This document shows positions 13,401-28,400 of a stretch of 64,000 nt of DNA, in pieces. This DNA is from Otis tarda. Its lineage: Eukaryota > Chordata > Aves > Otidiformes > Otididae. The notes under the pieces are model-generated. The model worked only from the letters and a program-made list of their open reading frames with translations, searched no databases and was not told the DNA's origin. The stretch's first letter is position 1. Every line of letters starts with the position of its first letter. The translations under genes were made by a program, and so were the position numbers. The stretch covers positions 69,590,052 to 69,654,051 of the forward strand of contig CM048591.1 in NCBI GenBank assembly GCA_026413225.1, written 5' to 3'.

Positions 13401-16400
13401 AGAGCTGAGATGAGAAGTGAATATCTAACAATACATGCTGCCCAAACCCCATGCATTTTTTTCAATCTAAAGATCCTCTATTTCTTTGGTAATTTTTCCA
13501 AGTGTTTTCCCATGATTTTTTTTTTTGCATTTTCAAGCGGCAGGACATCTTTGCAAATGACCAGAAACCCTTCTGTGCAGCTCCCACGGCCTGACCAGTG
13601 CATTGAAAGAAGTCGCAGCAAGACTTACCCCAAAAGAACACAACAGACTGGTAAGTCCTTCTTTGCTGGGCCTGTGGAGAGATGTCTTCTTAGGTCTTTG
13701 GTTCATTTCGTTTTCAAGAGGCGACTCAGAACTGCTGCAGTGTCCTCAAGGATCTCTCAGAATGGATTCTCCCTTTTGCCTTAGGTCAGTATTTATATGT
13801 AGCCTTAACTGGATTTAAACACTCCAGCTTTGTGGTTAAAAAGAAAAGATATGGTGTGGATCAAACATGATAAAACCTCATATTTGTAGATCTAAGGTAA
13901 AGTATGAAAGAGAAGTTTGAAAACAAGCAGTGAGAACATGTTTTTTTTTTTTTAGGACTCCTGTCTCCCACTAAAGAATTTTATACTTTTGAGTCTTGCT
14001 TGGTGTCCCATTGTTCCAGCTGCTTGATGTAACGTGTCTCTCTTGTACATCCTCTTTCCAGTTCAAGGGCAGTATCCCTTTATTTTGATATTAAGTAGAA
14101 CAGAAGTTAGTGCCATGCCCTCTGCAATTAACATGCTTCATATGTGTGAGCTGGAAATCTATTCTGCATGCTGAAGATGTCACGGGAAGTGGAAAGTTTT
14201 TAAAGGTATTAGAGGAGATCCATAAGATAAAGCACGGATCACAGGAGTCATGCCCAGAATAGTGGATGTTTCCTGAAATGGAGTAATAGAGGCAAAAGGC
14301 TTTTCTAATGTCAAGCTCCAGTTCTACATGTAGTTATGCTTGTATGCTTAGCTTCATCTATGACAGCAGTCATGCAGATTTCAGTCAAACTTGTGCATGG
14401 AGTTAAGTATATATGTATGTGTGTTAGAAGTTTGAGAAAAATCTTGTCTGGGCTTTAAAATGTCAGCAAGATTTCTCTTTATTTGGGTTCATATGGCATG
14501 ATAAACTTTTGAGAGTCCTCATTTTTAAGAAGAGAGCAGGTATATATATCTGGAAACCTCCCATGTTTATTCTAGATGTCATCTTTTGTCTCAGAAACAA
14601 AGTTGGCATGTTCTGCCTTTTAGCTGCAGTGGGTCTTGAAGCGTAGTGTAATGAAAAGTGTTGCCGTTTGCAATAGATTTTTTTCCTAAATTTTATTTAT
14701 TTAAGTGTTAGAAGAAAAGGATTGCCTCCATCATAGAGATGTGTGTGAAGTGCTAAAGCCTCTGACCTCTGGCATCTCATTAAAATGTTTTCCTTTGTTC
14801 TTTCTTTTTGTATACATGTTCTGGTGTTATAAGCAGTCACATAGTATGTGTATTTTATGTTTTTTTTCCTGTCACCTCATGGCAGTTTAGCTATCTTTTG
14901 CAGAGCTGAACAACTAGTGCTGTCTCTTTGTCTCATTTGTCCTTTAAAGGATGCTAAAGTCATTAGGACTGCAACCACTTGGTGAATTCTGGGTTGAGTT
15001 GGGGTAGGTGCCAGGACAATGATAGAAAATATTAGCTTTTATGATTTCAGTAAAAATAGTTGTGCTTTAAGAGAGGTGTTGGAGGAGATGATACTGTGAA
15101 CAGACAGAAACTAGCTTTCTTGTGTAAAAGCCACTGCCATTAACTGATTCCCCGGACAGGATAGACAGTGCAGTTTGGCTTTAGCATGCCAGATTATTTT
15201 CCTAGAATCTAGATTACAATAGTTTAAAATGCAGTAACCTGGCTTTTGTCACTTGCTTAGTACGTTTCATATCTCGGTTGTTCTAGGGTTAGTGGAAAAA
15301 TCAGACCAGAAAGCTTCAGTGGCTATGCGATCAATGTCTTCATATTAGTGCTTTGTTTTGTGTGTGTGTATATTTAAGTTGGCATTCAAGCTGGTGTTCA
15401 GTTGGAGAAGGGTTTTTGTTTTGTTTTGTTCTGTAAAGTCTTACATGTGAGATATGCGTAGCTTGTTTTGTTTACTTATTCTCCATGTTTCATTTCAGCT
15501 GAGAGAGAATTACAGTTGCATTTTGTTCTTGTTGCAAATCATAAACTAAAATATGGAACAGGATCCCTCATCATTTTGTCTTACCCTCTTAGGGCAAGAC
15601 TGATAATGTTCAGTTTTCACAACTCTGGGTAGGGTGAAACCATTCATCATTCTTTTGGCTGAATGCTGCATGCAAAAAGCTGCTTAGGAATGTCCTCTCT
15701 GGACAAACATTGATGTGACCAGACCTGTTGCCACGGGTCCAAGTTTATTCAGTGGTGGAAAACACATTGCTTAGGGTTTGTTGCTGTTTGGTAGCTGAGG
15801 CCTTGATCTGTCCCTGGGTAGCTGTGTAAACTAGTGTAAAGTAAGTGCTGCTGTTCTGATTTAAAAGCCGGGTGGGGAATTGGGAGCGGGTATTATAATT
15901 ACAGTACTGTCTCTATTATAATAGTCCCTAAGCAATCACAGGCAATCAGAGTCCCTGCCCTGACTAACTTAAATCTTACCACAGATGCCTGTCATTACTG
16001 TGCTTCACGAACCTCAGTCATAGTAGCTAGAATTGTTGGTCTAATGCATTCAGAGTCACGAATATTCTCCCAGAAAGTTGTGAGATTGAGTTTGATAGTT
16101 AAATTTTAGGAAATGAATCTTGGGGTAGCTTTATCTATTTACATATTTATTTACTTTGAGCTTTACACTTTAAAGTTTATTTTAAGTCCCAAGTTTTGTA
16201 AAAGGATGGATGTCACCACTTCTGCGTTTCATGCGTGTAGTGTGAGACGCACAAACCTTTGAGGCTACAGGTTTGGAAAATAATTCAAAAAATAAACATT
16301 ATCACAGAGTAGGCTAAGCTAGTATAGACATATGGAAGTCCATTCGTTTTTATAAGCTCTTAGTAACACACAGTGCAAAGCATGAGCTCTTACTGCGTGT

Positions 16401-19400
16401 TTTCCTTTTGATCTCACTATCTTCTGCTCTCACTAATAGATTTCAATACAAACACTACTTCCAGATAACGTCAGTGAAATGGCTTTACTTGATAAGAAAC
16501 AGGCATGACAAGCTTGCCAGGCTGCTGAGGTTCTAGACATTTGAGTTTAAAAAAATGTAATAGTCTATTGAAATTGAATGCACAAATCAGCATCAAGATG
16601 ACTACAAAAGGGAATTAAAGTGTGTGCACTCACTTTTATTGGAAACGTTCAGTGCAGTGAATGCTGACAGTAACTTACCTGACAAAGGGTAAACAACTGG
16701 GAAAACTTGCTACAAGTGAAATATTCAAGATTTCTGGCTATCTAAGGTATTTTTGAGAGGCCTATTACCTTGGTGTGCAAGAAGTAGTGGTATAGATAAG
16801 TTACTGCAATGGAGTTAGTGTTCTGACAGTTTTTCTGGAGTCTGTTCTTTTATGTTGGCGATACTGTATCATACAGAGGTGTATGTTAATAGAACAGTAC
16901 TGTCGTTAGTAAAAGATACATGAGGTGGAACATACTTAAAGACAATTATTACAGTTTCTGTAAGTGTAGATAGAAAGCTCCTGATAAAGCTAGCTATTTG
17001 TACAAAAGAGTTGTACAGCAAGAGTTTCTTTTTAAAAAAGGAAAGCAAAGGTCTTCATTTTGTTGAACTGTGGGGTCTAACATGGCTAATATGAGGTCTT
17101 GTCTCGGTAGAAAACTATTTTGTATTTCTGGGTAGATTCTGCCTGTGAGTGATAGTCACTGGTATGTTGTCTTTTCTTTGGTTTTCCCTCACCTATGTAC
17201 TATTTAAAACTGGGGAACTCAGCAGTGAGAAGGAGCTGATTCTTTTTTAAGGATTTACTAGTACTGGCTGCTCCAAAAGCTGGAGTGCCCCATGTAGGCT
17301 CTGCAGCACCAGCCTTTGTGCAGGGCACTGAAGGAGTTACAAAGGCATCAGAGAGTTTCTGCGCTCAGGTGGACTGACTCTGCATCTCATAACCCTCTGT
17401 TGCCTGACACCCAGACATGGTTTGGTGTCAGCAGAATGGTAAAGCTATTGCCAAACATAGAGCAAATAATCAGTTCTGGAGGTGGCTATTGCTTTTGTAG
17501 CACTTGACCCTTGGCACTTTGACCTACTCCGTTTTCATTTCACTGTCAGTACCTTCCTTCAAGGTGGGAAATTACTACTTCCTGTTCTTCTGTGCTGTCA
17601 TCTTTAATTATTTGTGGTTTTTGACTGTAGGAATCCTTCACAGAGGTCTGAGGAAAAATTTTTATAGCAGTCTTTTATGTCCTTAATGAAGATTGGTTAT
17701 TCTTTTTCTGATCATTTTCTCATCCACATTAATTCACATCAATTCAATTTCGTTCAGTAATTCTGTCTTTTTATCAAGCACGTCATAGTGACAGTGTAGC
17801 TATTGCTTCATTCTTGGAAACAGAAAATAACTATATAGGCAAATATGCAGTGCTTCAGAGAGTCTGGAAAGTTGATTGTCTCTTATTGTATAAAATAGAG
17901 GATTAGTTCAGCATGCCAAAACTTTCCTTTCCTTTCTGTCTGTGAATCTGTGCCCATTCTGCATTTACTCCTTCAGAATATTCCAAATTATTCCTAGTGC
18001 TTTTGCTTTCATAACAACAAAAAGTGTCTTGAAGGAGCAAATATTGTACAAGACAGGACCCAGGCTGTTCCTCCCCCCTACCAAGCGTGAGTCTGAAAAC
18101 TAAGCAGGAAAAGTACTAACCTACGTCATTAAAAGTGGTAAGGTCGAACACATAAAGGATTTGACTGACTTGCTTAAGCAAAGGTGACTAATGCCACTGG
18201 AGATCTTCTATAGTGTGTAAGGCATCTGCTGAAGGCTAGCATATTTAACTGGTAGGAGAGGCAACTGATGCCCAGACAAGATGCCTTAGGGTATCTCAGG
18301 TATTTTTGTTGGAGTAGAGGAGGGTCCAGAGACTTTGTGTGTCAAAGGGGTGGCATGGAAAGTTGAGGGAGGTTGTGGAGAAATTCTTTCTCTGAGATTG
18401 TGGGGAAAGCTTATAATGCAAAATCTCACCACATTACGTTTTACTTCTAGCCAAACAAAAAGGCTTTGAGCTTATACCAGTATATTAACAACACTGTGAT
18501 GCTGCTGCTTGTGCCCAGAGGATGTAGTATTTCCTTGTTAGCAGTCTTATAGGCTTCAGTCAATCTGTTAAATCAATCAGTCAATCAATTAGTTTTCTAA
18601 TCCATTGATTTATAGTTACTATTTTCCTGGTTGTAACTTAGGATAACTTAGTGTTGTGTTGCACTGTGTTGCTACATCAATATGAAATGGTTTCTTAGAA
18701 TGAAATGAGTTCATCTTGCTTTACCATCTAATCTAACGATTGTTTTAGAGGCCATAGTTATTACATTGGAGATTCCCAAGCTTTTCATACTGTATGTTCT
18801 CCTCACACCTTTCTTTTCATTGGTGACTGAGCAGGGAATACCCTTCTGGTGGCAATGGCTTAGTATCCCTTGGAGAACACCACCTTCAAACTCCTCTCTC
18901 ATGGGGAAGAGTAATGAATGCCCCCCAAGTTAAACATTCTTGTGATGTGGTGTAACTAGAAATGAGGATAAGAAACAAAAGAGTGATCCTTATCCACCCT
19001 TGGCAAGTAGAGTGTGCACCAGATGCCTTGTATATAATTTTATCTCTCATGCTGCACTGTGTTCAGTAGGTGATTATACTGCATAGGTGTGCAAGTGTAT
19101 GTGCTACAGGACTGTTCTGTTTGTGGTTTTTTTTTTCAGGATCTAAGAACACGAGCCAGATTACAACAAATGGGGAAAATGAAGGAACTACCAAAATTAT
19201 TGCACCTTCCCCTGTGAAAAGGTACGTAGGCCAGCAGTTCCCTTCCAGCTTTTGTGAGGCTTTGTGTTGCATTGCATAGAGGAACACATTTAGAAATCAT
19301 TAGTAACAGTTTATTCTGCGCTTAAGTTTAGCACCATCTGATCTTCTGTTGACCAAGGTCAGAGAGTGTTCCCAAGTAATTCATTTTAACAAACCCTGAT

Positions 19401-22400
19401 CTTTGGAGGAACCTGGAACAGGAGTTCCAGGTGCCATGGAGTTTGGAAACACACGACTTGGGAAAAGTTAAGGCAAGGAAAAAAATCTCAGTTTTAAATA
19501 TGAAAAAAACCAGATAATGACCCAAGGGCTGTCGATCAGGATAGTCCTATGTGTGTTTCCATACATAGTCCTATGTGATAGCCCAGTGTGTTTATCCCCT
19601 GGGCGCTGTGGACTGGCTAGCAGAGTCCTCAGGGAATGAGTCTTCTGGCTCTCCATGGGGCAAACTCTGCTTGGGATGTATGGGCAGGGAAGAGCTGGGC
19701 ATGGCCTGTCTTCCAGCAGTGCTGTTAATCTTGCAGTCCTTACCCGTTACACTGGTAAATTCAGAGCAAAAATCATGAATATTTGTGCCTGATCTTTAGG
19801 AGCAGTGAATTGCCAGGGCTTCTCTGGACTTGTGTGATCTGCTGTGTTTAATTATCAGTGCTGAATTGCACATCTCTGGTTATGAGGCATATTTGAGAGA
19901 AAGAGATGAGACTTAGATTCAGAAAGGGATTTATATCCCCACCCTCAATTTTAGGTGGAATTTGGGTGCCTGAATCAAAAAAGACTGATCTGACAAAACA
20001 ATGAGTCAAAAACTCAGCACTTAGCTTTTTTTGCTTAGTTGCCTGAATGGCTGTCTCTGCATGCCCAGTAACCCCGACAGGTTTTCTTGAGCTGAGCACC
20101 TCTGGCTTTGTATCTCCATTGAACCTGTGAGTTTCAGATACTAGGTATCTGGACTGAGCTCTGAAGAAGGGTCTAAAAAATTTACTGCAAATACATGGTG
20201 AATAGTGTTTCCTGTTGCCTAATATTGAGAACAGTTGTCCCCCAAAAAGAAGAGCTGAGTTTAATTGCTTCCTGAGTTTGAGGGAAATTTAACCAAATAT
20301 TCTGTTCCTTAGAAAATAATACTAATCATGCATTAAAAAAAAAATTGTGGTTTTGCCACTCAGTCGTGTGAAGCTAGGCCACTGAGCAGGAAACAATACA
20401 AAGATATGTAAATACCTGCAGGGAGAGTGCAAAGAGGACGGAGCCAGGCTCTTTTTGGTGGTGCCCAGTGACAGAACCAGAGGCAGTGGGCACAGACTGA
20501 AACACAGGAGCTTCCCTCTGAACATCTGAAACACTTTTTCACTGTGAAGGTGAGCGAGCACTGGCACAGGTTGCCTGAGGAGGTGGTGGAGTGTCCCTCC
20601 TTGGAGATACTCAAGAGCTGTCTGGACATCGTCCCAGACAGCTGGCTCTACGTGGCCCTGCTTGAGCAGGGGATTGGATCAGTTGGCCTTCAGAGATCCC
20701 TGCCAACCACAATCATTCTGTTGGTCTGTGATTTGTTAGGAGAGAGAAAGGTACAAAGCAAGAGGTATCCATATTTCATAGTACAGAGATGATTGTATTG
20801 GGAAAGGATAGAAGTCCTTCGCTACAGGAAGTAGTGGTCCAAATGCTGTGTACAAATTTTTAGAAATGAACTCTTAAAAAGAAATGGATAGGCAGGTTGT
20901 AGAGCAAGAATCAAAATGGGGTACTCTCAACGTGGCAGCTTCAAAGTTTCTGAGTTTAGTTTCCTTCCTTGACAGTTTAAGAGCGATTCACAGGCGGATT
21001 CTCACAGAGTCACTGTTTTAAATAGTGTTAATCACTTCCAGCAAAAAAAGTATTGGAAGTTGTTTTTCTTGCATGCTTTCTATTTAGAAATTTATTTGTT
21101 CTTCTCTGTGTCTCTGTCTGCACATGTAAAACACCTTTCAGGTCTGCCAGGCTCAGTATGCGTGACAGGCAGCACATGTGCTTTGTGAAGCATTTACAGT
21201 TTGGTAGTTTACTCCATCCTATTTAACTCTCGCATTAATTGTCAGTCATGCTTGCAAAGCATCTTTTAGCAGCTCTTACAAGCTGAGTTTTCATAGTTCA
21301 ACATCTCGTTCACTGTTGAGATACTTAGTTGGTTGCTTCTGCATAAGTGGTATAAATTGACGTTAAACCATAAAAACCCTCAACAACAGTAATCTCACAT
21401 GAAATTTGGATCCTGACCTTTTCAGATACTTTGTTTGAACTGTTCTTTTTGCAACTGTGTTCCTGGAGGTAATACCAGTATCTGAAAAGCTGCCTTGCTG
21501 TAGCTCTCTAGCTGTAAATTGTATGTCTGCTGTGAATGAATAATGGCTTAGGAATCTAATGCAGTGAATTCACCTCCCAAGATATTTCTCTCTCTCTTTT
21601 TTAAGCTTTGAGAACACTATTCAAGTTTATTTAAGCCTAAATTCACTGTAAGTATTGTTTGGTAGTTTATGCTGTGCAAAAACAATTGCTTTTTGTAATA
21701 CAGGACTGAAACATATTTACATGAGTTACTTGCTTAGTGTATACTAAGCACGTATTTTTAAGCCTGGGAATAGACTGTATGCACATATGAGTCAATAATT
21801 AATGGGTGCAGTATTAAGAAAATGATTTACCTGATAAAGTGTAATTTAATTTATTTTCTTGCTGACTTACTGTAGCTTTGCATTTTGTTCACTTGGGTGA
21901 GAATTAAATGATTAACTCAGTGACCTGTAGTAACCAAAGGCTGAGGTTAAAAGTGGATTAGTGAGTTAAGTACCCAAGATTCCTTTGAAAGCTGAGTCTG
22001 TCACCTCCTGCTCTGGGCAAAGCACTCTGGCTTATATCCTCCTCTTTATAAGCATCTGTAAAGCTTTGGGTTTTTTTGCTGCTTAAGTTGCACTTTGGAA
22101 AGATAGGTAATATTGTAGTGGGTTGCTGTCAGTAATACTTCCTCAAGAGTATAGTGGAGATCCATGCGACTGTCTGTATCAGGTGAACTGCTTGTTCATG
22201 TAGAAACCAAGCTCTAGATGTACCTAGAGATGATGATGCAGGAGAAGCATGATTAGCCATTGGCAGGTAGATGGGTGCAGAAGCATGCTCCATCTGAAAG
22301 CCACCTTGCAGCACTTGGAATGACAGTGAGCAGGTTATCTAGGAGCATTAATGGGTTGGAAGTTGTAAAACCTGACACTATGAGAATGGTGGGAATAGGA

Positions 22401-25400
22401 AGAATTGAAGCATCCTCCTGTTTACTCCCTTATCTCCTGGAGGTACAATGGGAGACTGGTTAAGAACACTGATATATCTCTTAAGGCAGGTGGCTGTCTT
22501 GACTGTCCTGATACATTACCTTGCAGCAGTCAGGGAAGATAGCTCTTTCATGTTGTCAGAGCTATGCTCAGTGTCTAGCAAAAGGAAAACATAAGGAGTT
22601 ACTGGGAAAGGAATGAGAAGAATATGCTACTCTATGAACCTATGCTCTGTCATGTTTTGGGTAGTTATCATGCCTGCCTTTGTTGCTCCCATCTTAAAGA
22701 AGGTACTGTAGACTTGGAAAAATGGTAGAGAAGCAAGATAAGGATATTCAGAGGTATGTGGTGACTCCTGTACTGGGAGAGGTTGAATAGTCTGTGGTTC
22801 TTTCACTTGGAAAAGAGATGAGACAGTTGTTAAAAAATGTATTAGAAAAACATGGGAAAGAGTTTGTGATTAGGGAAGTTCCGTAGGGCTTTTTTTTTCT
22901 TTCTATAAGCATAGAACTAGTGTGGAACACAGGATGGAAGTTTTGAACCAGGTGGAAGTTTTGCAAGAAAATGAAATACTTGCTTGTTCCGCGGTTAAAT
23001 ACTGGAGCATACTGCTACTAGGCAGTATTTATGCAAAAAAAAAAAAAAAAAAAATCAAGAGGTGTTTAAGTAAATACATGGAAGAAAGTTCCATCAAGAC
23101 CTGTGTACAATAAAAAGCAGATAACGCCTCTGGTTCAATAATCTGTTAAGTGCATATTGTGGAAGATTGTGAAAGCATATTGTATATTTGCCCTATTGTT
23201 AGACTTTTTGCCTAAACATCTGTTCTTGTTTCTTCTGAGACAAGATTGACCTTTTTTTTGTGGCTCAGTGCAGCCATAATTTTGAGCTTGTAGAGCTGAT
23301 TTTCAAGACTTAGGTTTTCTTCCTTCCAATCTCTCTTTCGACATAGCAACTGTTTTGCCTCTTTCACGTAGCAGGCAAATAGCTATATGCCAGAATGGGT
23401 CCCTGTAATGACTGTATGCCTTTAAGATTAATTTTTGAGAGGTCAGGGGGAGAGAACGTGTGATGTGTACACTGTGGGTTTAAAGAAATATATATCTGTA
23501 CTTTTATTTAGCTTTAAAAAGATGAAAAATGAAAACAGTCCAGAAACCCAAAGAAGTAAAACAAGCGCACCATGGGAGGAAAATGGCCCACAGAGGTAAG
23601 GCGAGGCATGATGTTGTAGATATTGTGCAATAGTAAATATCATGCCATGGCAGTAGGTTGAAGGATATTGCTATAATGTATTAATGTATGAACAGGTTCA
23701 CAACAAATCTGTATTGCACATGAGAAGATAGGTGTTGTCATGGATAAATAATCAGTTAAAAATTAGGAAAGTAGGTGTAGGGGGAAGTGGTCAGTGGGTA
23801 AGACTGACCAGTGGCTTTCCATGGAGGACTGTTCATAGACCACTGCTGTTGAATATATTTGTCAAAGACCTGGAAAAGGGATGCTAAGGTTTGGTCATGG
23901 GACAGAATTGTTCAGGATAGTGAGAGTGAAAATTGTCTGTGAAGAGTAGCAGAAAGATCCCTAAAGTATAAATGACGAGTCACTAGGTGGTGGATGATGT
24001 TGAATCAGTTAGTGTAAAGAGAGGCACGTGGGGGCGAAAAAATAACTCTAGATTTCTGAGTAAAATGAGGTACTGTGGAGTTATGATGGATAACTTTATG
24101 CAAGCATAACTGTGTAGCAGTCAGAAAAAACAATTAGCAATTATTAGGAAAGCAAGAGAACAGCATCATGCTATTATGTAAATTTGTGAATCACATATTT
24201 GCTCCATGAATTTTGAGTGCAGTTCTGATGTCTTTATTTCAGGAAAAGGAAAAGGCTTTTAGAGCGGTAGCAAGGGTAATCAAAGGTGTGAATAGCTGTG
24301 CAGGGAATGTGTGCAAGGGATGCAGGCCAGGCAGGACTGTCTTCAGTCTGGGAAAGAGATAATTTCAGGGGATATGTTCTAGAAAATTGTAAGTAATACA
24401 GAGAAAGGAGAAAGTGATCAGAATTGTATTTTTCCTGCATTAGAACCTCAAATTAGATTAGATCTTCAAATGAAGCCGTTGGAGGTGGTTTAAAAGCATT
24501 GAGAAAGGCAGTGAGTAGTGACTCACTGTGAGTAGGAGACCTGTGGTCCTCCTTTAGAAGGAATGCTGGAAGTTCGTGGATTCCTGGGAGAAGCTGGGTG
24601 AGTCATGGAACAAATAATCGTAGAATCATAGAATCATTAAGGTTATAAAGAACCTTTAACAGGCATCTAGTCCAACCCCCCTGCAAGGAGCAGGGGCATC
24701 TTCAGCTACATCAGGTTGCTCAAAGCCCCATCCAACCTGCCCTTGAATGTTTCCAGGGGTAGGACATCCACCACTTCTCTGGGCAACCTGTTCCAGTGTT
24801 CCACCACCGTCACTGTAAAACATTTCTTCCTTATATCCAGTCTGAATCTACCTCCCTCTATTTTAAAACCGTTACCCCTCATTTTATTACAACAGGCCCT
24901 GATGAAGAGTTTCTCCCCGTCTTTCCTGTAGGCCCCCGTTAGGTACTGGAAGATGGCTATGAGGTCTCCTCAGAGTCTTCTCTTCTCCAGGCTGAACAGC
25001 CCCAACGCTCTCAGTCTGTCCTCATAGGAGAGGTGCTCCAGCCTCTTGTCGTCTTCATGGCCGTCCTCTGGACCCTCTCCAGCTGGTCCACATCTTTCTT
25101 CTGTTGGGGGCTCCAGAGCTGGACGCGGTACTCCAGGTGGGGTCTCACCAGGGCAGAGTACAGGGGGAGAATCACCTCCCTCAACCTGCTGGCCACACTC
25201 CTCTTGATGAAGCCCAGGATGTGGTTGGCCTTCTGGGCTGCAAGTGCACATTGCTGGCTAATGTTGAGCTTCTCTTCCACCATCACTCCCAAGTCCTTCT
25301 CCTCAGGGCTGCTCTCAATCCATTCTCCACTCAGCCTGTATTTGTGCCTGGGATTGCCCTAACCCATGTGCAGGACCTTGCACTTGGCCTTGTTGAACTG

Positions 25401-28400
25401 CATGAGGTTTTTACGGGCCCACCTCTCCAGCCTGTCAAGGTCCTTCCGGATGGCATCCCTTCCCTCCAGCGTGTCAACCGCACCACACAGCTTGGTGTTG
25501 TCAATGAACTTGCTGACGGTGCACTCTATCCCACTGTCCATGTCGCCGACAAAGATGTTAAACAGGGTGGGCCCAATATGGACCCCTGAGGAATGCTGCT
25601 CATCACCAATCTTCTGTTGGACATCGAGCCGTTGACCACCACTCTCTGAGTGCGGCCATCCAGCCAATTTCCTATCCACCGAGTTGTCCATCCATCAAAT
25701 CCTTGTCTCTCCAGTTTAGAGACAAGGATGTCGTGCAGGACAGTGTCAAAAGCTTTCCACAAATCCAGGTAGATGACATCAGTTGCTCGTCCCTTGTCCA
25801 CCAATGCTGTCACCCTGTCATAGAAGGCCACCAGACTGGTCTATCTTTAGTGAGGTGAGGCTGGCTGGCCTGTAGTTCCTGGTGTTTCTTGTTCCCCTTT
25901 TTAAAAATTAGGGTTATGTTATCCCTCTTCCAGTTATCAGGAGCCTCACCAGACAGAAAATCCTCAAGGGCTTCTGAAAACAGAGGTATAGCAACTGATT
26001 CAGTAAGTCCCCTGAACTGGGCATAGTGGGGGAATGAGAGAGCATTGAGGAGCTCTCATATGTGTTCTTGCTTCCAGTAGGTGGTTGCTTATGGCCGCTG
26101 TTGGAAACAGGCCACTCAACTAGATGGCACGTTAAGTGTAGTCCAGTGTAGTCCTGCTTTTATGTGATGATTCAGATCTATACATGGTGTGTCTTTTGGG
26201 GCATCATTATGATTTACCATGTGCTTTCCTTCCGTAAACTTTAGGTGTTTTCAGAGTGAGGACAAGGCAGTGTGCAAATATACTCTTCCTATGATAGACG
26301 TTTATTCGTGAGTTTTAAAGAAGAAGTGGTGTCAACTTGTCACATTATGGCTCCATTGTTAAAATGGCTCTCAGAATAGCAGGAAGTTTGATCCTGAATG
26401 AGCCAAAGAGGTCTCTTCTACAGGACAATGCCATTTTAGACACATAAGCAGACTGTGTGCTGCACAGAGGTTTTCACAACTTCTAATAATAATTCTTGTT
26501 GAGCTCAAGTGTGGCAGCTTTTCAGCCATGCAGAGCAATGCTGTAATCAATAGTCTGCAGAAGCAGGTGGAGAGGAATGTATCCAATTTGAAGGCCAGAG
26601 GGTTTTAGGAAGGCAGAAAGAAATACCTTAACTGGAATTTGGTGAGAATATCGTATGTGCCGCATAGTTGTTGTGAAAAGGGCTGAGTAATGTTAGATAA
26701 GATGTGTGGTTGAGCTTAGCATCCTTCCTCCAAAAAGTCATGAAACATGAGTAGCCCCCCTTAGAGTGATATGTACTCCATTGCAGGCTCTGTCACACTG
26801 TTGGAAGAGATCCTTACACTTCTGCAGGAAGATATCACAGGATAACCTGTACAGGCATTTGATAATCTACATGTAATTTGGTAAAAACCCAACCCATCGG
26901 GTGCCACCCAGCCTTAGGTACATAACATAAAGCTTGGAATACTGCCAGATCATTGGCAAAGGGTTACAAGGATGAATAGCAGAGAACTAGAGCTAAAATT
27001 GTTTCACTATCCCAAACATTAGCTCTGTGATGAAGATGTATGTCATGACAGGAACACTGTTTTCATGCTTACATCCATGGACGACATAAAGAATAAAGGT
27101 ACATTTGAATGTCTAGCTCTAGGGTGGATAACTCATGTGAAAGCACAGAATTATTATTATGCTCAAAGAAGACGTGTATACTTGGTTCTGCATTTTGTAA
27201 GCTTAGAGCTGTTGGCTTGGCAATGCTGAGAGGTCTCCTAGATTTTCAAGGTTCAGTGTAAAATATTAGTTGCTGGAAAGGAGTACCATCTGTATTTAGG
27301 TAGCATGCGCGCACACGCGCATACATGTATAGCTGAATATGTATATAAGTGTGTGTGTGAGCCTTCTCGTTTTTGTAGGCTGAATCTCAGTTAGCTGACA
27401 TAACTTTACTGGAAGTTTTAAAGCTGATTGTTTACTCTTCCCTTTTAACCCTAGTGGGCTGTATAATTCTCCCAGTGACCGCAATAAATCACCGAAGTTT
27501 CCTTACTCTCGGCGACGGAACCCGTCAGGTGGCAGTGAGAATGAGTCTGGGCAGCCAGTCCGGAGGAGGTAAGAGCCCCGGGGTTAAGTACTGTTAGCTT
27601 CTCACAGCAGAAAACTTGATGTCCTGCATGCTCAGTAAAGGCTCTTGGAGACACAGCTGGGTCCTGGGAAAAGGGATGCACTAGGGGCCAGTTGTTATTC
27701 TAAAAAAAACCTGGGCAAGGGTACCAGATCTGCTTTTGGAAAGGAAGCTTAGGTCAGGCTTTTTGCTTGCATACTGTTCTGAGTACTAGGAAAATGGTGT
27801 CAAAAATATGAGAAATTGCATTATTTGCAAATGCAAGATCCTTTCAGTTGCTGCAACTATTTTTCCCTTATGAAGGAAAGGATTGATGGATGTTGGTTGC
27901 TTGACAATGAGCTTCTAATACAGACTAGTATTTTATTTAAAGTACATTGCTTTGTTTTAAGTGCAACAGAAATTAAATGAGTGAGCCATAAAGCTGTCTT
28001 CAACAGTTCCAAATGTGAAATACGTTACATTAGAGAGGATGCCAGGAAAAATACAACTATGAGATACTTAATGTGTTTTTAATGGGTACATGTTGAATTG
28101 GGTAACTTGGAGAAGTAAAATTAAATGGATGGAGATTCTGTGTGGTGTGTCCTGGAATGTGTCCAAAATGTGAATTACAGGGACAGATTTGAAGTGATAC
28201 ATGTTTGAGACACTACGTGTTACCTGGGATGGTTTGTCCTGCTGAGAACCTACTTTCATTGCTAAGGTACCCTGATGCTGTGATCTGCTGTGAAGTATAG
28301 ACAAGCATAGCTACTGTGCTGTTTTCATGGCAGTCTTCTAGGGCTGCCTTACGAGCCAGGACTTTGGAGTTACATCTCCTTCTGATGTTTCTGAAGTGAT

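Noticed and set aside
13603-13818. Open frames overlapping the 13,538 exon
   Set aside because: Wrong frame or read-through into the intron; the in-frame exon stops at the gtaagt donor.
15890-15930. 9-bp inverted repeat TATTATAAT/ATTATAATA
   Set aside because: Short and AT-only; expected by chance in an intron.
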